This document shows positions 16,359-25,661 of a stretch of DNA of 42,152 nucleotides, piece by piece. Each line of letters starts with the position of its first letter. The stretch's first letter is position 1. Source of the stretch: Acidothermus sp. (GTDB lineage Bacteria; Actinomycetota; Actinomycetes; Acidothermales; Acidothermaceae); contig JAIMAI010000019.1 in NCBI GenBank assembly GCA_023512015.1, positions 1-42,152 on the forward strand. Direction: 5' to 3'. The position numbers and the translations under genes are program-made. The notes below the pieces were generated by a model. That model ran no database searches, was not told the DNA's origin, and saw nothing but the letters and a program-made list of their open reading frames with translations.

Positions 16359-17042
16359 GTGCGTGTCCTTGTCGTCGACGACGACCCAGCGGTCCGTGAG
16401 TCGCTGCGGCGGTCGCTCGTCTTCAACGGTTACGACGTGGAGCTCGCCGAGGACGGCCGGCAGGCGCTTGCGATGGTCGGAATGCGCCGTCCCGACGTCG
16501 TCGTCCTCGACGTGATGATGCCGGGGATCGACGGACTGGAGACCTGCCGGAGGTTACGGGCGGCAGGGGACGACCTCCCCGTGCTCATGCTCACCGCCCG
16601 CGAGGCGGTGAGCGATCGCGTCGCCGGTCTCGACGCCGGAGCCGACGATTACCTCGTCAAGCCGTTCGCGCTGGAAGAACTGCTGGCCCGCCTCCGCGCC
16701 CTCTTGAGGCGCAGTACCCCGGGCCCGGGAGTATCCCAACAGCTCAGTTTCTCCGACCTCACCCTGGACCTGGCGACCCGTGAGGTGTGGAGGGGTAAAC
16801 GGCTCATCGCCCTCACCCGCACCGAATTCAATCTGTTGGAGATGTTCCTCCGGCATCCGCGCCAGGTGCTGTATCGGTCGCAGATCCTCGAGGAAGTGTG
16901 GGGTTACGATTTCCCCACCACGGCGAATTCGCTCGAGGTGTACGTCGGCTATCTGCGTCGGAAATTGGAGGCGGACGGCGAACCCCGGCTCATTCATACC
17001 GTCCGCGGTATCGGCTACGTACTGCGCGAGATGCCATCGTGA
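16359..17042 (+). CDS. mprA: Response regulator MprA (OmpR family)
   Basis: A 227-residue response regulator. The receiver domain begins [18 protein letters not shown] and has the phosphorylation site D51 in VLDVMMPG and the conserved K101 in LVKPF. The OmpR-type winged helix follows ([46 protein letters not shown]). These segments match mycobacterial MprA almost word for word. GTG 16359 was chosen because MprA begins three or four residues before VLVVDDD and because CAGACT at 16346-16351 would give a leaderless start. GTG 16341 is the alternative. It overlaps mprB (GTGA). It should be activated by MprB and control pepD and envelope-stress genes. Confidence 0.93.
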   Translation: MRVLVVDDDPAVRESLRRSLVFNGYDVELAEDGRQALAMVGMRRPDVVVLDVMMPGIDGLETCRRLRAAGDDLPVLMLTAREAVSDRVAGLDAGADDYLVKPFALEELLARLRALLRRSTPGPGVSQQLSFSDLTLDLATREVWRGKRLIALTRTEFNLLEMFLRHPRQVLYRSQILEEVWGYDFPTTANSLEVYVGYLRRKLEADGEPRLIHTVRGIGYVLREMPS

Positions 17043-18571
17043 TTCCTGCGCCGCCTGACGTCACCGTCGACCGCCCGCATCGCTCCCTCGTGGCGCGCAT
17101 ACGGGGAGGAATGAAACGACTGTCGCTGCGGGCACGGATCAGCATGCTCGTCGCCGTTGCGGTCGGCCTCACGGTGGCCTGCGCCTCGGCCGCCGCCTAC
17201 CTGACCCTGCGGACGCAATTGCTCCACCAGCTCGATTCCTCCCTGCGGACCCGTGCGGCGGCAGCCGCCGCGATCCAACTCGATCCGCAATCGATCCTGG
17301 CGCAGCCCACATTGCTGCTACTCACCGCGGAGAACAAGGTTTTCATCGTGTACGCCGACGGCGACGTCGTCGGCAACGTCAACGATCGCGCCTTCGCAGT
17401 ACCGCTGGCCACCGGTCCGGAGCATGCGGTGGCACAGGGCCGACTCGCGTCGTCGTTGCGCACGCTCACGGTGGACGGCGTGGCGTACCGCGTCGTCGCT
17501 CTCCCCTCCGCGCCGGGTCAAGCGCTGGTGCTCGCCCGGTCGATGGAGGAGACCACGGATACCTTGAACACCCTCGGCCTGGTGCTGCTCGTCGTCGGAA
17601 TAGCCGGGATCGTCGTCGCCGCGGTGAGCGGTCTGGCCATTGCCCGCGCGGGGCTGCGACCGGTCGAGAAACTCACCGAGGCGGCGGAGAACATCGCGCG
17701 CACCGGAACCCTGACGCCCATCGAGGTGGATCGCGACGACGAACTGGGCCGGCTTGCACGCAGCTTCAACGCGATGCTCGCAGCCCTGGAGCGCTCGCGG
17801 CAGCGGCAGAAACAACTCGTCGCCGACGCCGGGCACGAACTGCGGACGCCGCTCACCAGCCTGCGTACCAACCTGGATTTGCTCGCGCAGAGCGAAAGAC
17901 TCGGCGCCAACGGCCTTGCCCCCGCGGAACGACTCGCGTTGTTGGCCGACGTCCGTGCTCAAATCGAAGAATTGTCCGAGCTGGTCGCAGATCTCGTCGA
18001 GCTCGCCCGGGAAGAAGCACCCAGTGCACACGCGGAGGAATTCGACGTGGCCGTCGTCGTCGAGCGAGCCCTCGAAAGGGTCCGGCGGCGCGCTCCGCGT
18101 CTGGAATTCGAGGTGTCGCTGCGATCGTGGCTCGTGGTCGGTGACCCTGAGGCTCTGGAGCGAGCCGTGACCAACCTGCTCGACAATGCGGCGAAATGGA
18201 GTCCCCCCGCCGGTCGGGTCCAGGTGCGGCTGGACGGAGGCAGGCTCAGCGTCGCCGATCAGGGTCCGGGAATCGCAGAAGCCGATCTGCCGTACATCTT
18301 CGAGCGCTTCTATCGTTCCGCCGATGCCCGCAAGATGCCGGGGTCCGGACTCGGGCTAGCCATCGCGCGGCAGGCGGTGGAACGCCACGGCGGCCGGATT
18401 CGGGCGCAGCGGGCTCCCGGGGGCGGGGCGCTGTTCGTGGTGGAATTACCGGGACGCCCCGGAACCGATTCCGCCGACGTGATGTCCGCCGTGAGTACGT
18501 CTTCCGAGGCCGGACCGTCCTCGGAGGATTCAGCAGTTTCCCAGGATGATGCAGGAGTGTTGCGACCATGA
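17039..18571 (+). CDS. mprB: Sensor histidine kinase MprB
   Basis: A 510-residue two-helix sensor kinase. TM1 (about 38-60, [19 protein letters not shown]), an extracytoplasmic sensor of about 125 residues, TM2 ([19 protein letters not shown]), a HAMP linker, HisKA with the phospho-acceptor H266 ([16 protein letters not shown]), and a HATPase domain with N box [15 protein letters not shown] and [12 protein letters not shown] 17039 overlaps the mprA stop; ATG 17111 has GGAGG only one base away and is less likely. The stop overlaps the pepD start (ATGA). The order mprA-mprB-pepD matches mycobacteria, where MprB senses cell-envelope stress. The C-terminal tail after GLAIA is somewhat long and Ser-rich. 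Confidence 0.93.
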   Translation: MIPAPPDVTVDRPHRSLVARIRGGMKRLSLRARISMLVAVAVGLTVACASAAAYLTLRTQLLHQLDSSLRTRAAAAAAIQLDPQSILAQPTLLLLTAENKVFIVYADGDVVGNVNDRAFAVPLATGPEHAVAQGRLASSLRTLTVDGVAYRVVALPSAPGQALVLARSMEETTDTLNTLGLVLLVVGIAGIVVAAVSGLAIARAGLRPVEKLTEAAENIARTGTLTPIEVDRDDELGRLARSFNAMLAALERSRQRQKQLVADAGHELRTPLTSLRTNLDLLAQSERLGANGLAPAERLALLADVRAQIEELSELVADLVELAREEAPSAHAEEFDVAVVVERALERVRRRAPRLEFEVSLRSWLVVGDPEALERAVTNLLDNAAKWSPPAGRVQVRLDGGRLSVADQGPGIAEADLPYIFERFYRSADARKMPGSGLGLAIARQAVERHGGRIRAQRAPGGGALFVVELPGRPGTDSADVMSAVSTSSEAGPSSEDSAVSQDDAGVLRP

Positions 18572-20019
18572 CCGACGATTCCCCAGACCGCGCGTCCGAC
18601 CGCACCCGCGAACCGCACCAGTCCTGGTGGATGCCTCCGAGTTCCCCGTCGGCTTCGCCGTCCGTCGCTTCTGGGGATTCGTCGTCCCCTTCCGTAGCCG
18701 CTGAGCGCGACGAGACGGCTCACCTCCCGACGGGCGGGACGACGGAGACGACGCCCTTGCCCGGTTCCGCCGTACCTCCGCCACCGCCCTTCGGTTCGAA
18801 AATCGGCGAGGCCTGGTCGGAGGGGTCGACGGCGACGATTCCCGTGGAATTCCCCGCACCCGCCTCTGCAGGGCGAGCCCCGCGTCCCCGGACCTGGCCG
18901 CTGGTCGTGCTCGCGGCGCTTGTCGCCCTGGTAGTCGGTGGAGGCGCGGGAGCGGCGGTCGCCGAATTGGTCACTTCGTCGAAGACCTCGACCTCGCCGA
19001 CCGCGGCCCCGACGACCGGCGCGACGGCGGGTTCAACGCCGTCCTCGGCCCCCACGGTCCCGCCGGCTCCGGCCGGCTCCATTGCGGCGGTGGCGGCGCA
19101 ACTCGTGCCTTCTGTGGTCTCCATCACGGTGACGACCCCGCAAGGCGGCGACGAGGGAACGGGCATCATCCTCAGTCCCGACGGGATGATTCTCACGAAC
19201 AATCACGTCGTGGAAGCCGCGGCGAACGGCGGAATCGTCGCGGTGACGACCTCCGACGGGCGGTCCGTACGGGCGACCATCGTCGGCCGGGATCCGACGT
19301 CCGATCTCGCCGTCATCAAGGCACAAGGGGTCAGCGATTTGCAACCCGCGACGATCGGAGATGACCGTACCCTGCGGGTCGGCGATCAGGTCGTCGCCAT
19401 CGGGTCACCGCTCGGTTTATCCAATTCGGTCACGGCGGGCATCGTCAGCGCGTTGAACAGGCCGGTCTGTACCCAGAACTGCAACGGAGGCGGCCCGACC
19501 CCCACGGTGCTCGACGCCATTCAGACCGATGCCGCCATCAATCCGGGGAATTCCGGCGGCCCCTTGGTGGACATGGCCGGACGCGTGGTCGGAGTGAATT
19601 CAGCGATCGCGACCTTGGGCGGTCAGCCGTTCTTCGGTCAGCAGCAGTCCGGCAACATCGGGGTCGGTTTCGCCATTCCCATCAGTGAAGCGATGCGGGT
19701 CGCCCGCCAACTCGAGACGACCGGGCACGCCACCCACGCCGTCCTCGGTGTCGGGGTGCGCGATTCGGTGGATCAGGCCCTGCAGACCCCCAATGGAAGT
19801 CTCATCGTGAGCGTCACCCCTGGGGGTCCCGCCGACAAGGCAGGTCTGCGGGTCGGTGACGTCATCGTGCAATTCGGCGATCGCCGAATCCTCGACGCCG
19901 ATTCGCTCATCGCCGCGACCCATGCCGCGGAACCGAATTCCACGGTGACGATCGGGTTCCTGCGCGACGGCCAACGCCAGCAAACCCAGGTGACGCTCGG
20001 TTCGGCGACGTCCGGCTGA
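18568..20019 (+). CDS. pepD: HtrA/DegP-like serine protease PepD
   Basis: A 483-residue membrane-anchored protease. A Pro/Ser-rich cytoplasmic N-terminus (about 1-110) is followed by one membrane helix (LVVLAALVALVVGGGAGAA), then a trypsin-like domain with catalytic H213 (TNNHVV), D246 (DPTSDLAVI) and S329 (NPGNSGGP), and a C-terminal PDZ domain (about 390-475; PADKAGLRVGDVIVQFG). The triad is complete, so it should be active as a periplasm-side chaperone-protease. It is the third gene of the mprA-mprB-pepD operon, with overlapping start and stop. In mycobacteria pepD is a target of MprA. It ends facing ndgR across about 75 bp. Confidence 0.93.
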   Translation: MTDDSPDRASDRTREPHQSWWMPPSSPSASPSVASGDSSSPSVAAERDETAHLPTGGTTETTPLPGSAVPPPPPFGSKIGEAWSEGSTATIPVEFPAPASAGRAPRPRTWPLVVLAALVALVVGGGAGAAVAELVTSSKTSTSPTAAPTTGATAGSTPSSAPTVPPAPAGSIAAVAAQLVPSVVSITVTTPQGGDEGTGIILSPDGMILTNNHVVEAAANGGIVAVTTSDGRSVRATIVGRDPTSDLAVIKAQGVSDLQPATIGDDRTLRVGDQVVAIGSPLGLSNSVTAGIVSALNRPVCTQNCNGGGPTPTVLDAIQTDAAINPGNSGGPLVDMAGRVVGVNSAIATLGGQPFFGQQQSGNIGVGFAIPISEAMRVARQLETTGHATHAVLGVGVRDSVDQALQTPNGSLIVSVTPGGPADKAGLRVGDVIVQFGDRRILDADSLIAATHAAEPNSTVTIGFLRDGQRQQTQVTLGSATSG

Positions 20020-20094
20020 GCAGGTAGCACCGCCGTCCGCACGGGGCGCCCGAACGGCGCAACGGGTGGTCCGTCGAGCGCACTGTTTCGCGGG

Positions 20095-20811
20095 TCACCT
20101 GTCGCGTTGCAGCGCTTTGGTGATCGCGTCGGCGGCGGCCGTCACCGCTCGAGCGTGGAGCCGGCCGGGATTGCGGGTGAGCCGTTCGATCGGTCCCGAA
20201 ACGGAGACCGCCGCGATGACCCGTCCGCTGGGGCCGCGCACCGGTGCCGACACCGATGCCACGCCGGGTTGACGTTCCGCGACACTGGCGGCCCAGCCTT
20301 GGCGGCGTACCCGCGCCAGGGTCTGGGGCGTGAAGACGGCAGCCGCCACTTCTCTGCGTACCGAGGCCGGATTCTCCCAGGCGAGCAATACCTGCGCGGC
20401 CGAACCGGCGGTGAGCGGAAGACGCGAACCGACGGGAACCGTGTTACGCAGGCCGGAGGGGAGTTCGGCAGCGGCGATGCAGACTCGGGAATCTCCCTCG
20501 CGTCGGTAGAGCTGGGCGCTCTCCCCGGTCGCGTCGCGGAGTCGCGCGAGGATGGGGGTGGCGACGGCGACGAGCCGGTCTTCCCCTGCGGCTGCGGCAA
20601 GTTCTCCGCATCGTGGTCCCAGGGTGAAACGGCCGTCGCCATCGCGGGCCACGAAGCGGTGTCGTTCCAATGCGACCGCGAGTCGATGGGCGGTGGGACG
20701 GGGGAGTCCGGTGGCGGAGACCAGCGCGGCGAGAGACAAGGGCCCGGATTCGAGGGCAGCGAGGATGGCCGCCGCTTTGTCCAGGACGCCGACTCCGCTA
20801 GACTCGTCCAC
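20095..20811 (-). CDS. ndgR: IclR-family regulator NdgR
   Basis: A 238-residue IclR-type regulator: N-terminal winged helix (VLDKAAAILAAL, LSLAALVSATGLPRPTAHRLAVAL) and C-terminal effector domain (SGLRNTVPVGSRLPLTAGSAAQ and GVASVSAPVRGPSGRVIAAVSVSGP). Divergent transcription from leuC is the context of NdgR in Streptomyces, which controls leucine and other amino-acid genes. A good -10 (TAGTAT on the minus strand, 20823-20818) lies about seven bases before GTG 20811, so the mRNA is probably leaderless. The inverted repeats at 20826-20844 sit just upstream of that -10 and could serve self-control. Confidence 0.9.
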   Translation of the reverse strand: MDESSGVGVLDKAAAILAALESGPLSLAALVSATGLPRPTAHRLAVALERHRFVARDGDGRFTLGPRCGELAAAAGEDRLVAVATPILARLRDATGESAQLYRREGDSRVCIAAAELPSGLRNTVPVGSRLPLTAGSAAQVLLAWENPASVRREVAAAVFTPQTLARVRRQGWAASVAERQPGVASVSAPVRGPSGRVIAAVSVSGPIERLTRNPGRLHARAVTAAADAITKALQRDR

Positions 20812-20825
20812 GAAGCGATACTAGC

Positions 20826-20844
20826 ATCTCACTATCTGAGATAG
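20826..20844. promoter_or_regulatory. Overlapping inverted repeats, probable NdgR operator
   Basis: ATCTCA (20826-20831) and TGAGAT (20837-20842) form a perfect inverted repeat with a 5-base spacer. A second palindrome, CTATCT-G-AGATAG (20832-20844), overlaps it. They stand between the divergent ndgR and leuC genes, beside the ndgR -10. A palindrome here is the expected site for an IclR-type dimer; binding is inferred. Confidence 0.6.
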
Positions 20845-20861
20845 ATCAGAGAGCGCAGAAG

Positions 20862-20899
20862 TGGCTCGGGAGGTGCAAGATGGCTCGGGAAGTGCGGGC
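20862..20899 (+). repeat. Tandem 19-bp duplication in the leuC leader
   Basis: Bases 20862-20880 and 20881-20899 are 15/19 identical (both begin TGGCTCGGGA). The first copy supplies the GGGAGGTG ribosome-like site of the small leader frame, and the second copy is its first codons. Confidence 0.65.
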
Positions 20900-20936
20900 C
20901 ATTCTCGGAATCGCGGGCCACGTCGGCAGACCGTAG
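20880..20936 (+). CDS. Possible 18-residue leader peptide of leuC
   Basis: ATG 20880 follows GGGAGGTG at five bases and opens [18 protein letters not shown], ending TAG at 20934-20936, 20 bases before leuC. Five of the 18 residues are branched-chain (V, I, L, I, V). No T-rich terminator follows, so classical attenuation is not visible. It could act by translational coupling or ribosome stalling. It could also be chance. Confidence 0.35.
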   Translation: MAREVRAILGIAGHVGRP

Positions 20937-20956
20937 GAGACGAGGAGGGAGAGGCG

Positions 20957-22396
20957 ATGGGTGAGACGGAGACCGCCGTCCGCGGCAGGGCCGGCGTCGG
21001 CCGCACGATGGCCGACAAAATTTGGGAGGAACACGTCGTCCGCCGTGCCGACGGGGAACCGGACCTGCTGTACATCGACCTCCATCTCGTCCACGAGGTC
21101 ACCAGCCCGCAAGCGTTCGACGGTCTGCGGCTGAACGGCCGGAGGGTGCGACGTCCGGATCTCACCTTGGCGACCGAGGACCACAACGTCCCGACGGTGG
21201 GAATCGACCAGCCGATCGCGGATCCGGTGTCCCGCACTCAGGTGGAGACGTTGCGGCGTAACTGTGCGGAATTCGGCATCCGCCTGCATCCGATGGGTGA
21301 CCGCAATCAAGGAATCGTGCACGTCATCGGTCCCCAACTGGGCCTTACTCAGCCGGGAATGACCATCGTCTGTGGCGACTCGCACACCTCGACACACGGA
21401 GCCTTCGGTGCGCTCGCTTTCGGCATCGGGACCAGTGAGGTCGAGCACGTCCTCGCCACTCAGACGTTGCCGCAGTACAAACCGAAGATGATGGCGGTCA
21501 CGGTGAACGGCACCCTTCCTCCCGGCGTGACCAGCAAGGACATCATCCTTGCCCTCATCGCGAAAATCGGCACCGGCGGCGGACAGGGGCACATCATCGA
21601 ATACCGCGGCGAGGCCATCGCGAGCCTGTCGATGGAAGCGCGCATGACCATTTGCAACATGTCCATCGAAGCCGGCGCGCGGGCCGGGATGATTGCTCCC
21701 GACGACACGACGTTTGCTTATCTGGAAGGGCGTCCGCACGCCCCATCCGGGCGAGCGTGGGAACAGGCCCTCGACTACTGGCGCTCGCTCCCCAGCGACC
21801 CGGACGCGGTTTTCGACGAGGAGGTTTTCCTGGACGCCGGCAGCCTCTCGCCGTACGTGACCTGGGGCACCAATCCCGGACAGGGGGCGCCCCTCGACGG
21901 AGTCGTCCCGGATCCGAGCACGTTCTCCGACCCCATCGAACGGGCGGCCGCCGAGCGGGCCCTGCAGTACATGGATCTGCAGCCCGGTACGCCTCTTCGG
22001 GCCATTCGGGTGGACACGGTGTTCATCGGCTCGTGTACCAACGGCCGTATCGAGGATCTGCGGGCTGCGGCCTCGATTCTGCGGGGCCGCAAGGTTGCGG
22101 ACGGCGTGCGGGTGCTCGTGGTGCCCGGTTCCATGGCGGTGAAGGAGCAGGCCGAAGCAGAAGGGCTCGACGAAATCTTCCGGGCAGCCGGAGCCGAATG
22201 GCGGAGCGCTGGTTGCTCTATGTGCCTGGGAATGAATCCCGACCAGCTCGCCCCGGGTCAACGCTCGGCTTCGACGTCCAACCGCAACTTCGAAGGTCGG
22301 CAAGGCAAAGGCGGGCGCACGCACCTCGTCTCGCCGCTCGTCGCGGCTGCCACTGCGGTGACCGGGCATCTATCGGCACCCTCCGACTTGACCTGA
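20957..22396 (+). CDS. leuC: 3-isopropylmalate dehydratase large subunit
   Basis: LeuC, 479 residues, isomerises 2-isopropylmalate to 3-isopropylmalate in leucine synthesis together with LeuD. The aconitase-family [4Fe-4S] ligands are present in [12 protein letters not shown] and [13 protein letters not shown]. Other signatures are [14 protein letters not shown] and the C-terminal [20 protein letters not shown] 20957 has GGAGG nine bases upstream; ATG 21008 would still leave a complete enzyme because the first 15 residues ([12 protein letters not shown]) look like a lineage-specific extension. It is preceded by an operator and possible leader peptide and followed by leuD after 50 bp, most likely as one transcript. 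Confidence 0.97.
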   Translation: MGETETAVRGRAGVGRTMADKIWEEHVVRRADGEPDLLYIDLHLVHEVTSPQAFDGLRLNGRRVRRPDLTLATEDHNVPTVGIDQPIADPVSRTQVETLRRNCAEFGIRLHPMGDRNQGIVHVIGPQLGLTQPGMTIVCGDSHTSTHGAFGALAFGIGTSEVEHVLATQTLPQYKPKMMAVTVNGTLPPGVTSKDIILALIAKIGTGGGQGHIIEYRGEAIASLSMEARMTICNMSIEAGARAGMIAPDDTTFAYLEGRPHAPSGRAWEQALDYWRSLPSDPDAVFDEEVFLDAGSLSPYVTWGTNPGQGAPLDGVVPDPSTFSDPIERAAAERALQYMDLQPGTPLRAIRVDTVFIGSCTNGRIEDLRAAASILRGRKVADGVRVLVVPGSMAVKEQAEAEGLDEIFRAAGAEWRSAGCSMCLGMNPDQLAPGQRSASTSNRNFEGRQGKGGRTHLVSPLVAAATAVTGHLSAPSDLT

Positions 22397-22446
22397 CCGT
22401 CGTCGGCCCGCTCCGATCCGACAGTGGCCCCCAGAAAGGAGATGTC

Positions 22447-23040
22447 GTGGAACGCTTCACCGTTCACACCGGCCGCGGAGTCCCGCTGCGCCGCAGCAAC
22501 GTCGATACCGACCAGATCATCCCTGCGGTGTACCTGAAGCGGGTGACCCGCACCGGATTCGCCGACGGACTCTTCGCCGCATGGCGTCAGGATCCGGCCT
22601 TCGTCCTCAACCAACCGCAGTACGCCGGCGCCGACATCCTCATAGCTGGTCCCGACTTCGGTACCGGTTCGTCCCGAGAACACGCGGTGTGGGCGTTGCA
22701 GGACTACGGCTTCAAGGCCGTGCTCTCCCCGCGTTTCGGTGACATCTTTCGCAACAACGCCCTCAAGGGCGGTCTGCTCGCCGTCGTCCTCCCCGAAGCC
22801 GAAGTGGAGCGATTGTGGGCTCACGTCGAGGCCGATCCGACGACCCCCATCACGGTCGACCTCGTCGAACGAGAAGTCCGCTACGGCGAGGTGCGGCTGC
22901 CCTTCGACATCGACGACTACACCCGCTGGCGACTGATGGAGGGACTGGACGACATCGGCCTCACCTTGCGGCATCTCGATGACATCGAGGCGTTCGAGCG
23001 GCGTCGTCCTTCCTGGAAACCCACGACGGTGGCGGGCTGA
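22447..23040 (+). CDS. leuD: 3-isopropylmalate dehydratase small subunit
   Basis: LeuD, 197 residues, the swivelling domain subunit that completes the LeuC active site. Landmarks are [34 protein letters not shown], and [18 protein letters not shown] 22447 is preceded by AAAGGAG at good spacing and gives the usual N-terminus. Length is normal. A gap of about 140 bp without visible terminator follows before the hup promoter. Confidence 0.97.
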   Translation: MERFTVHTGRGVPLRRSNVDTDQIIPAVYLKRVTRTGFADGLFAAWRQDPAFVLNQPQYAGADILIAGPDFGTGSSREHAVWALQDYGFKAVLSPRFGDIFRNNALKGGLLAVVLPEAEVERLWAHVEADPTTPITVDLVEREVRYGEVRLPFDIDDYTRWRLMEGLDDIGLTLRHLDDIEAFERRRPSWKPTTVAG

Positions 23041-23182
23041 CGCCGCCCAGACCGTCCGTTTTGCCCTGGACGTAGGCGTTTCCCTTGACCGGGGCTCGCC
23101 GTCTCGACGCTCCGCAAGGCCTACCGCCGCTGAGGTCGAGGCGGATTCGACGCGACACAGCGAAGTTTCTTGGCTCGGGTGA

Positions 23183-23210
23183 TTGAGTTCCGGCGCGTTT
23201 CGTCTTAAGT
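23183..23210 (+). promoter_or_regulatory. Probable promoter of the HU gene
   Basis: TTGAGT (23183-23188) and TTAAGT (23205-23210) are spaced by 16 bases, close to a housekeeping promoter. It lies about 50 bp before the HU start. Confidence 0.45.
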
Positions 23211-23220
23211 TCGCTGTCGA

Positions 23221-23238
23221 GTCGAGCGAAGGCTCGAC
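23221..23238 (+). promoter_or_regulatory. Leader hairpin before the HU gene
   Basis: GTCGAGC (23221-23227) and GCTCGAC (23232-23238) pair perfectly around GAAG. The hairpin sits right at the predicted 5' end of the mRNA and about ten bases before the GGAGGGG ribosome site. It could stabilise the message or tune translation. Confidence 0.5.
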
Positions 23239-23259
23239 ACGACTCCTCCGGAGGGGAAT

Positions 23260-23748
23260 GTGAACAAAGCAGAGCTCATCAGCTCGGTCGCCGCACGGCT
23301 CGGCGACAAAAGGACCGCAAGTGAAGCAGTTGAAGCCGTCATCGACACCATCACCCGGACCGTCGCCCGTGGCGAGAAGGTTGCCATCACCGGTTTCGGC
23401 ATCTTCGAGAAGGTCGAGCGGGCAGCACGGATGGCGCGTAACCCGGCGACCGGGGAGCGCGTGCGGGTGAAGAAGACCTCGGTGCCGAAATTCCGGCCCG
23501 GGACCCATCTCAAGGGTGTCGTCAGTGGTGCGATCAAACTTCCGGCGGTGAAAGCAACCGCGTCGGCCCCGGCGAAGGCGACTCGTTCGACCGCCACGAA
23601 GGCGGCCGCCAAGTCAGCCGGTCGGCGTACGGCGGCCAAGACGACCGCCCGCGCCAGCGCTCGCACCACCCGTAAAGTCACCACCACTCGTCGGGTTGCC
23701 GCCAAGAAGACGACCGCTCGGAAGACCGCCGGTCGACGCGGCCGCTGA
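23260..23748 (+). CDS. hup: HU-family nucleoid protein with Lys/Ala-rich tail
   Basis: A 162-residue histone-like DNA-binding protein. Residues 1-92 are a standard HU domain ([52 protein letters not shown]). The remainder is a basic tail of Ala, Lys, Arg and Thr with AAK/TAR-type repeats, as in mycobacterial HupB and Streptomyces HupS. GTG 23260 follows GGAGGGG. It has its own promoter and leader hairpin and ends in a strong terminator, so it is a single-gene unit. The tail composition is the family norm and not a sign of transfer. Confidence 0.95.
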   Translation: MNKAELISSVAARLGDKRTASEAVEAVIDTITRTVARGEKVAITGFGIFEKVERAARMARNPATGERVRVKKTSVPKFRPGTHLKGVVSGAIKLPAVKATASAPAKATRSTATKAAAKSAGRRTAAKTTARASARTTRKVTTTRRVAAKKTTARKTAGRRGR

Positions 23749-23771
23749 TCGGTTCCCTTATCAGGACGACG

Positions 23772-23811
23772 CGAGGGAGCCGGGACGAACCGTCCCGGCT
23801 CCCTCGGTTTT
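23772..23811 (+). terminator. Rho-independent terminator after the HU gene
   Basis: A perfect 16-bp stem (23772-23787 with 23791-23806) with a three-base AAC loop is followed by GTTTT. It is the strongest terminator in the window and isolates hup from plsC. Confidence 0.9.
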
Positions 23812-23886
23812 CTGCTACCCGGGCGTCGGCAGCCACGCTCGGTGCTCACTGGTTACGCTGGGGCAGGCGAGAGGAGAGGCCAACGG

Positions 23887-24627
23887 ATGCGTGCCCGACC
23901 CGGACCACACCGCGGGTGGTTTGCGCTCATGGGGGCGGTTGTCAAACCTGCGCTCTACGCGGTCACCCGGCGGGAATGGCGGGGGCTGGAAAACGTCCCT
24001 TCCTCAGGCCCCGTTCTCGTGGTTGCCAACCACGTCACGGTCGTCGACCCCCTCACGTTGGCGCATGCCCTGTACGACGGAGCGCGGCGCATGCCTCGGT
24101 TTCTGGCCAAGGCGGAGTTGTTCGATGTTCCGTTCGTGGGTATGGTGCTGCGACGCTCCGGCCAGATTCCGGTTTACCGCAGCACCCGGGAAGCTCCCGA
24201 TTCCCTTCGGGAGGCCGAAGCCGCGCTGCGGGCGGGGGAATGCGTGGTGATTTACCCGGAGGGCACCTGCACCCGAGATCCCGATGGCTGGCCGATGATC
24301 GGCAAAAGTGGGGTCGCACGGTTGGCGCTCACCTGCGACGTCCCCGTGATCCCGGCTGCCAACTGGGGAGCACACGAGATTCTGCGGTACAAGTCACGGA
24401 AAGTCCATCTGTTTCCGCGGAAACGTATCCAGGTACTCTTCGGCCCTCCGGTCGATCTCAGCGCTTATCGGTCGGTCGAGCCCACCCGTGAGGTGCTTCG
24501 CGAGGTGACGGATCTGCTCATGCGGCGCGTCGCACACCTCTTGGGAGAAATCCGCGGGCTCGAACCTCCGGCCCAACTCTTCGATCCGCGTGCGTCGGCT
24601 CCTGCGCCTGCGGGTGGGACGCCGTGA
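23887..24627 (+). CDS. plsC: 1-acylglycerol-3-phosphate acyltransferase family protein
   Basis: A 246-residue membrane-associated acyltransferase that probably acylates lysophosphatidic acid in phospholipid synthesis. The LPLAT motifs are NHVTVVD (NHx4D), SGQIPVYR and the YPEGT block. ATG 23887 has AGGAGAGG upstream; a longer in-frame start at 23842 lacks a good site. The stop overlaps the gpsA start (GTGA), linking two steps of glycerophospholipid synthesis. Substrate specificity cannot be read from the sequence. Confidence 0.88.
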   Translation: MRARPGPHRGWFALMGAVVKPALYAVTRREWRGLENVPSSGPVLVVANHVTVVDPLTLAHALYDGARRMPRFLAKAELFDVPFVGMVLRRSGQIPVYRSTREAPDSLREAEAALRAGECVVIYPEGTCTRDPDGWPMIGKSGVARLALTCDVPVIPAANWGAHEILRYKSRKVHLFPRKRIQVLFGPPVDLSAYRSVEPTREVLREVTDLLMRRVAHLLGEIRGLEPPAQLFDPRASAPAPAGGTP

Positions 24628-25655
24628 GGGCAGCCATCATCGGTGCCGGCTCGTGGGGTACCACGTTTGCGATGGTATTGGCCGACGCCGGGACCGATGT
24701 CACGATATGTGCCCGTCGTCCGGAAATCGCAGAGTCGATCAATCGCCGTCATCGAAACCCCTGGTACCAGAAAGGCATCCGACTCCCGGATACGGTCCGG
24801 GCGACGACCGACCCGGCGGCAGCCGTCGAGGGCGTGGATTTCGTGGCTCTCGCCGTCCCGGCCCAGCATCTACGGGAGTCGCTACGCGAATGGGCGCACC
24901 ACGTGCCACCGGAGGCGCTGTACGTGAGCCTCATCAAGGGGATCGAATTGCACACCACCCTGCGGATGAGCGAGGTGGTCTGCGAGGTCGCCGACGTGCC
25001 GCCGGATCGAGTAGCGGTCGTGACGGGACCGAACCTGGCGCGGGAAATCGCCGAGCGGCAACCAAGTGCCGCGGTCGTCGCCTGCGTGGACGAGCGGCAA
25101 GCCGCCCGATTGCAGGCCGCATGTCAGACCAGCTATTTCCGTCCCTATACCAACACCGACGTGGTGGGCTGTGAGTTGGCCGGGGCGGTCAAGAACGTCA
25201 TCGCCGTCGCGGTGGGCATCGCCGACGGCCTCGGCTTCGGCAACAATTCGCGGGCTTCCCTCATCACCCGAGGACTTGCGGAGACGGCGCGGCTCGGCGT
25301 CGTCCTCGGCGCGGATCCCATGACGTTTGCCGGGTTGGCCGGATTGGGCGACCTCGTGGCGACCTGTTGCAGCCCCCTCTCACGAAATCACGGCGTTGGG
25401 GAACGACTCGGGAGGGGTATGAGCGTCGAGCAGGCGCTTGCGGCGACGACCACCACCGCCGAGGGGGTGGTCTCGTGTCAGGCGATTCTCGAATTGGCGC
25501 GCAAACACAACGTGGAGATGCCGATCGTGGAGGTGGTTGTCGCGGTGTTGTACGAAGGGATGCGACCCCGCGACGCGGTCGGCGTCCTCATGAATCGCAG
25601 CGCGAAAGCCGAGCGACACGGCACGCCCGCGGTGCGTATCGAGAATGGGCGGTGA
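24624..25655 (+). CDS. gpsA: Glycerol-3-phosphate dehydrogenase (NAD(P)+)
   Basis: GpsA, 343 residues, reduces dihydroxyacetone phosphate to sn-glycerol 3-phosphate for phospholipids. The Rossmann motif IIGAGSWGTTFA is at the N-terminus. VSLIKGIE, VVTGPNLAREIA, and the catalytic-lysine segment GAVKNVIAVAVGIADGL follow. The GTG start overlaps the plsC stop. ddl follows after six bases. Confidence 0.96.
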   Translation: MRAAIIGAGSWGTTFAMVLADAGTDVTICARRPEIAESINRRHRNPWYQKGIRLPDTVRATTDPAAAVEGVDFVALAVPAQHLRESLREWAHHVPPEALYVSLIKGIELHTTLRMSEVVCEVADVPPDRVAVVTGPNLAREIAERQPSAAVVACVDERQAARLQAACQTSYFRPYTNTDVVGCELAGAVKNVIAVAVGIADGLGFGNNSRASLITRGLAETARLGVVLGADPMTFAGLAGLGDLVATCCSPLSRNHGVGERLGRGMSVEQALAATTTTAEGVVSCQAILELARKHNVEMPIVEVVVAVLYEGMRPRDAVGVLMNRSAKAERHGTPAVRIENGR

Positions 25656-25661
25656 GGAGCG

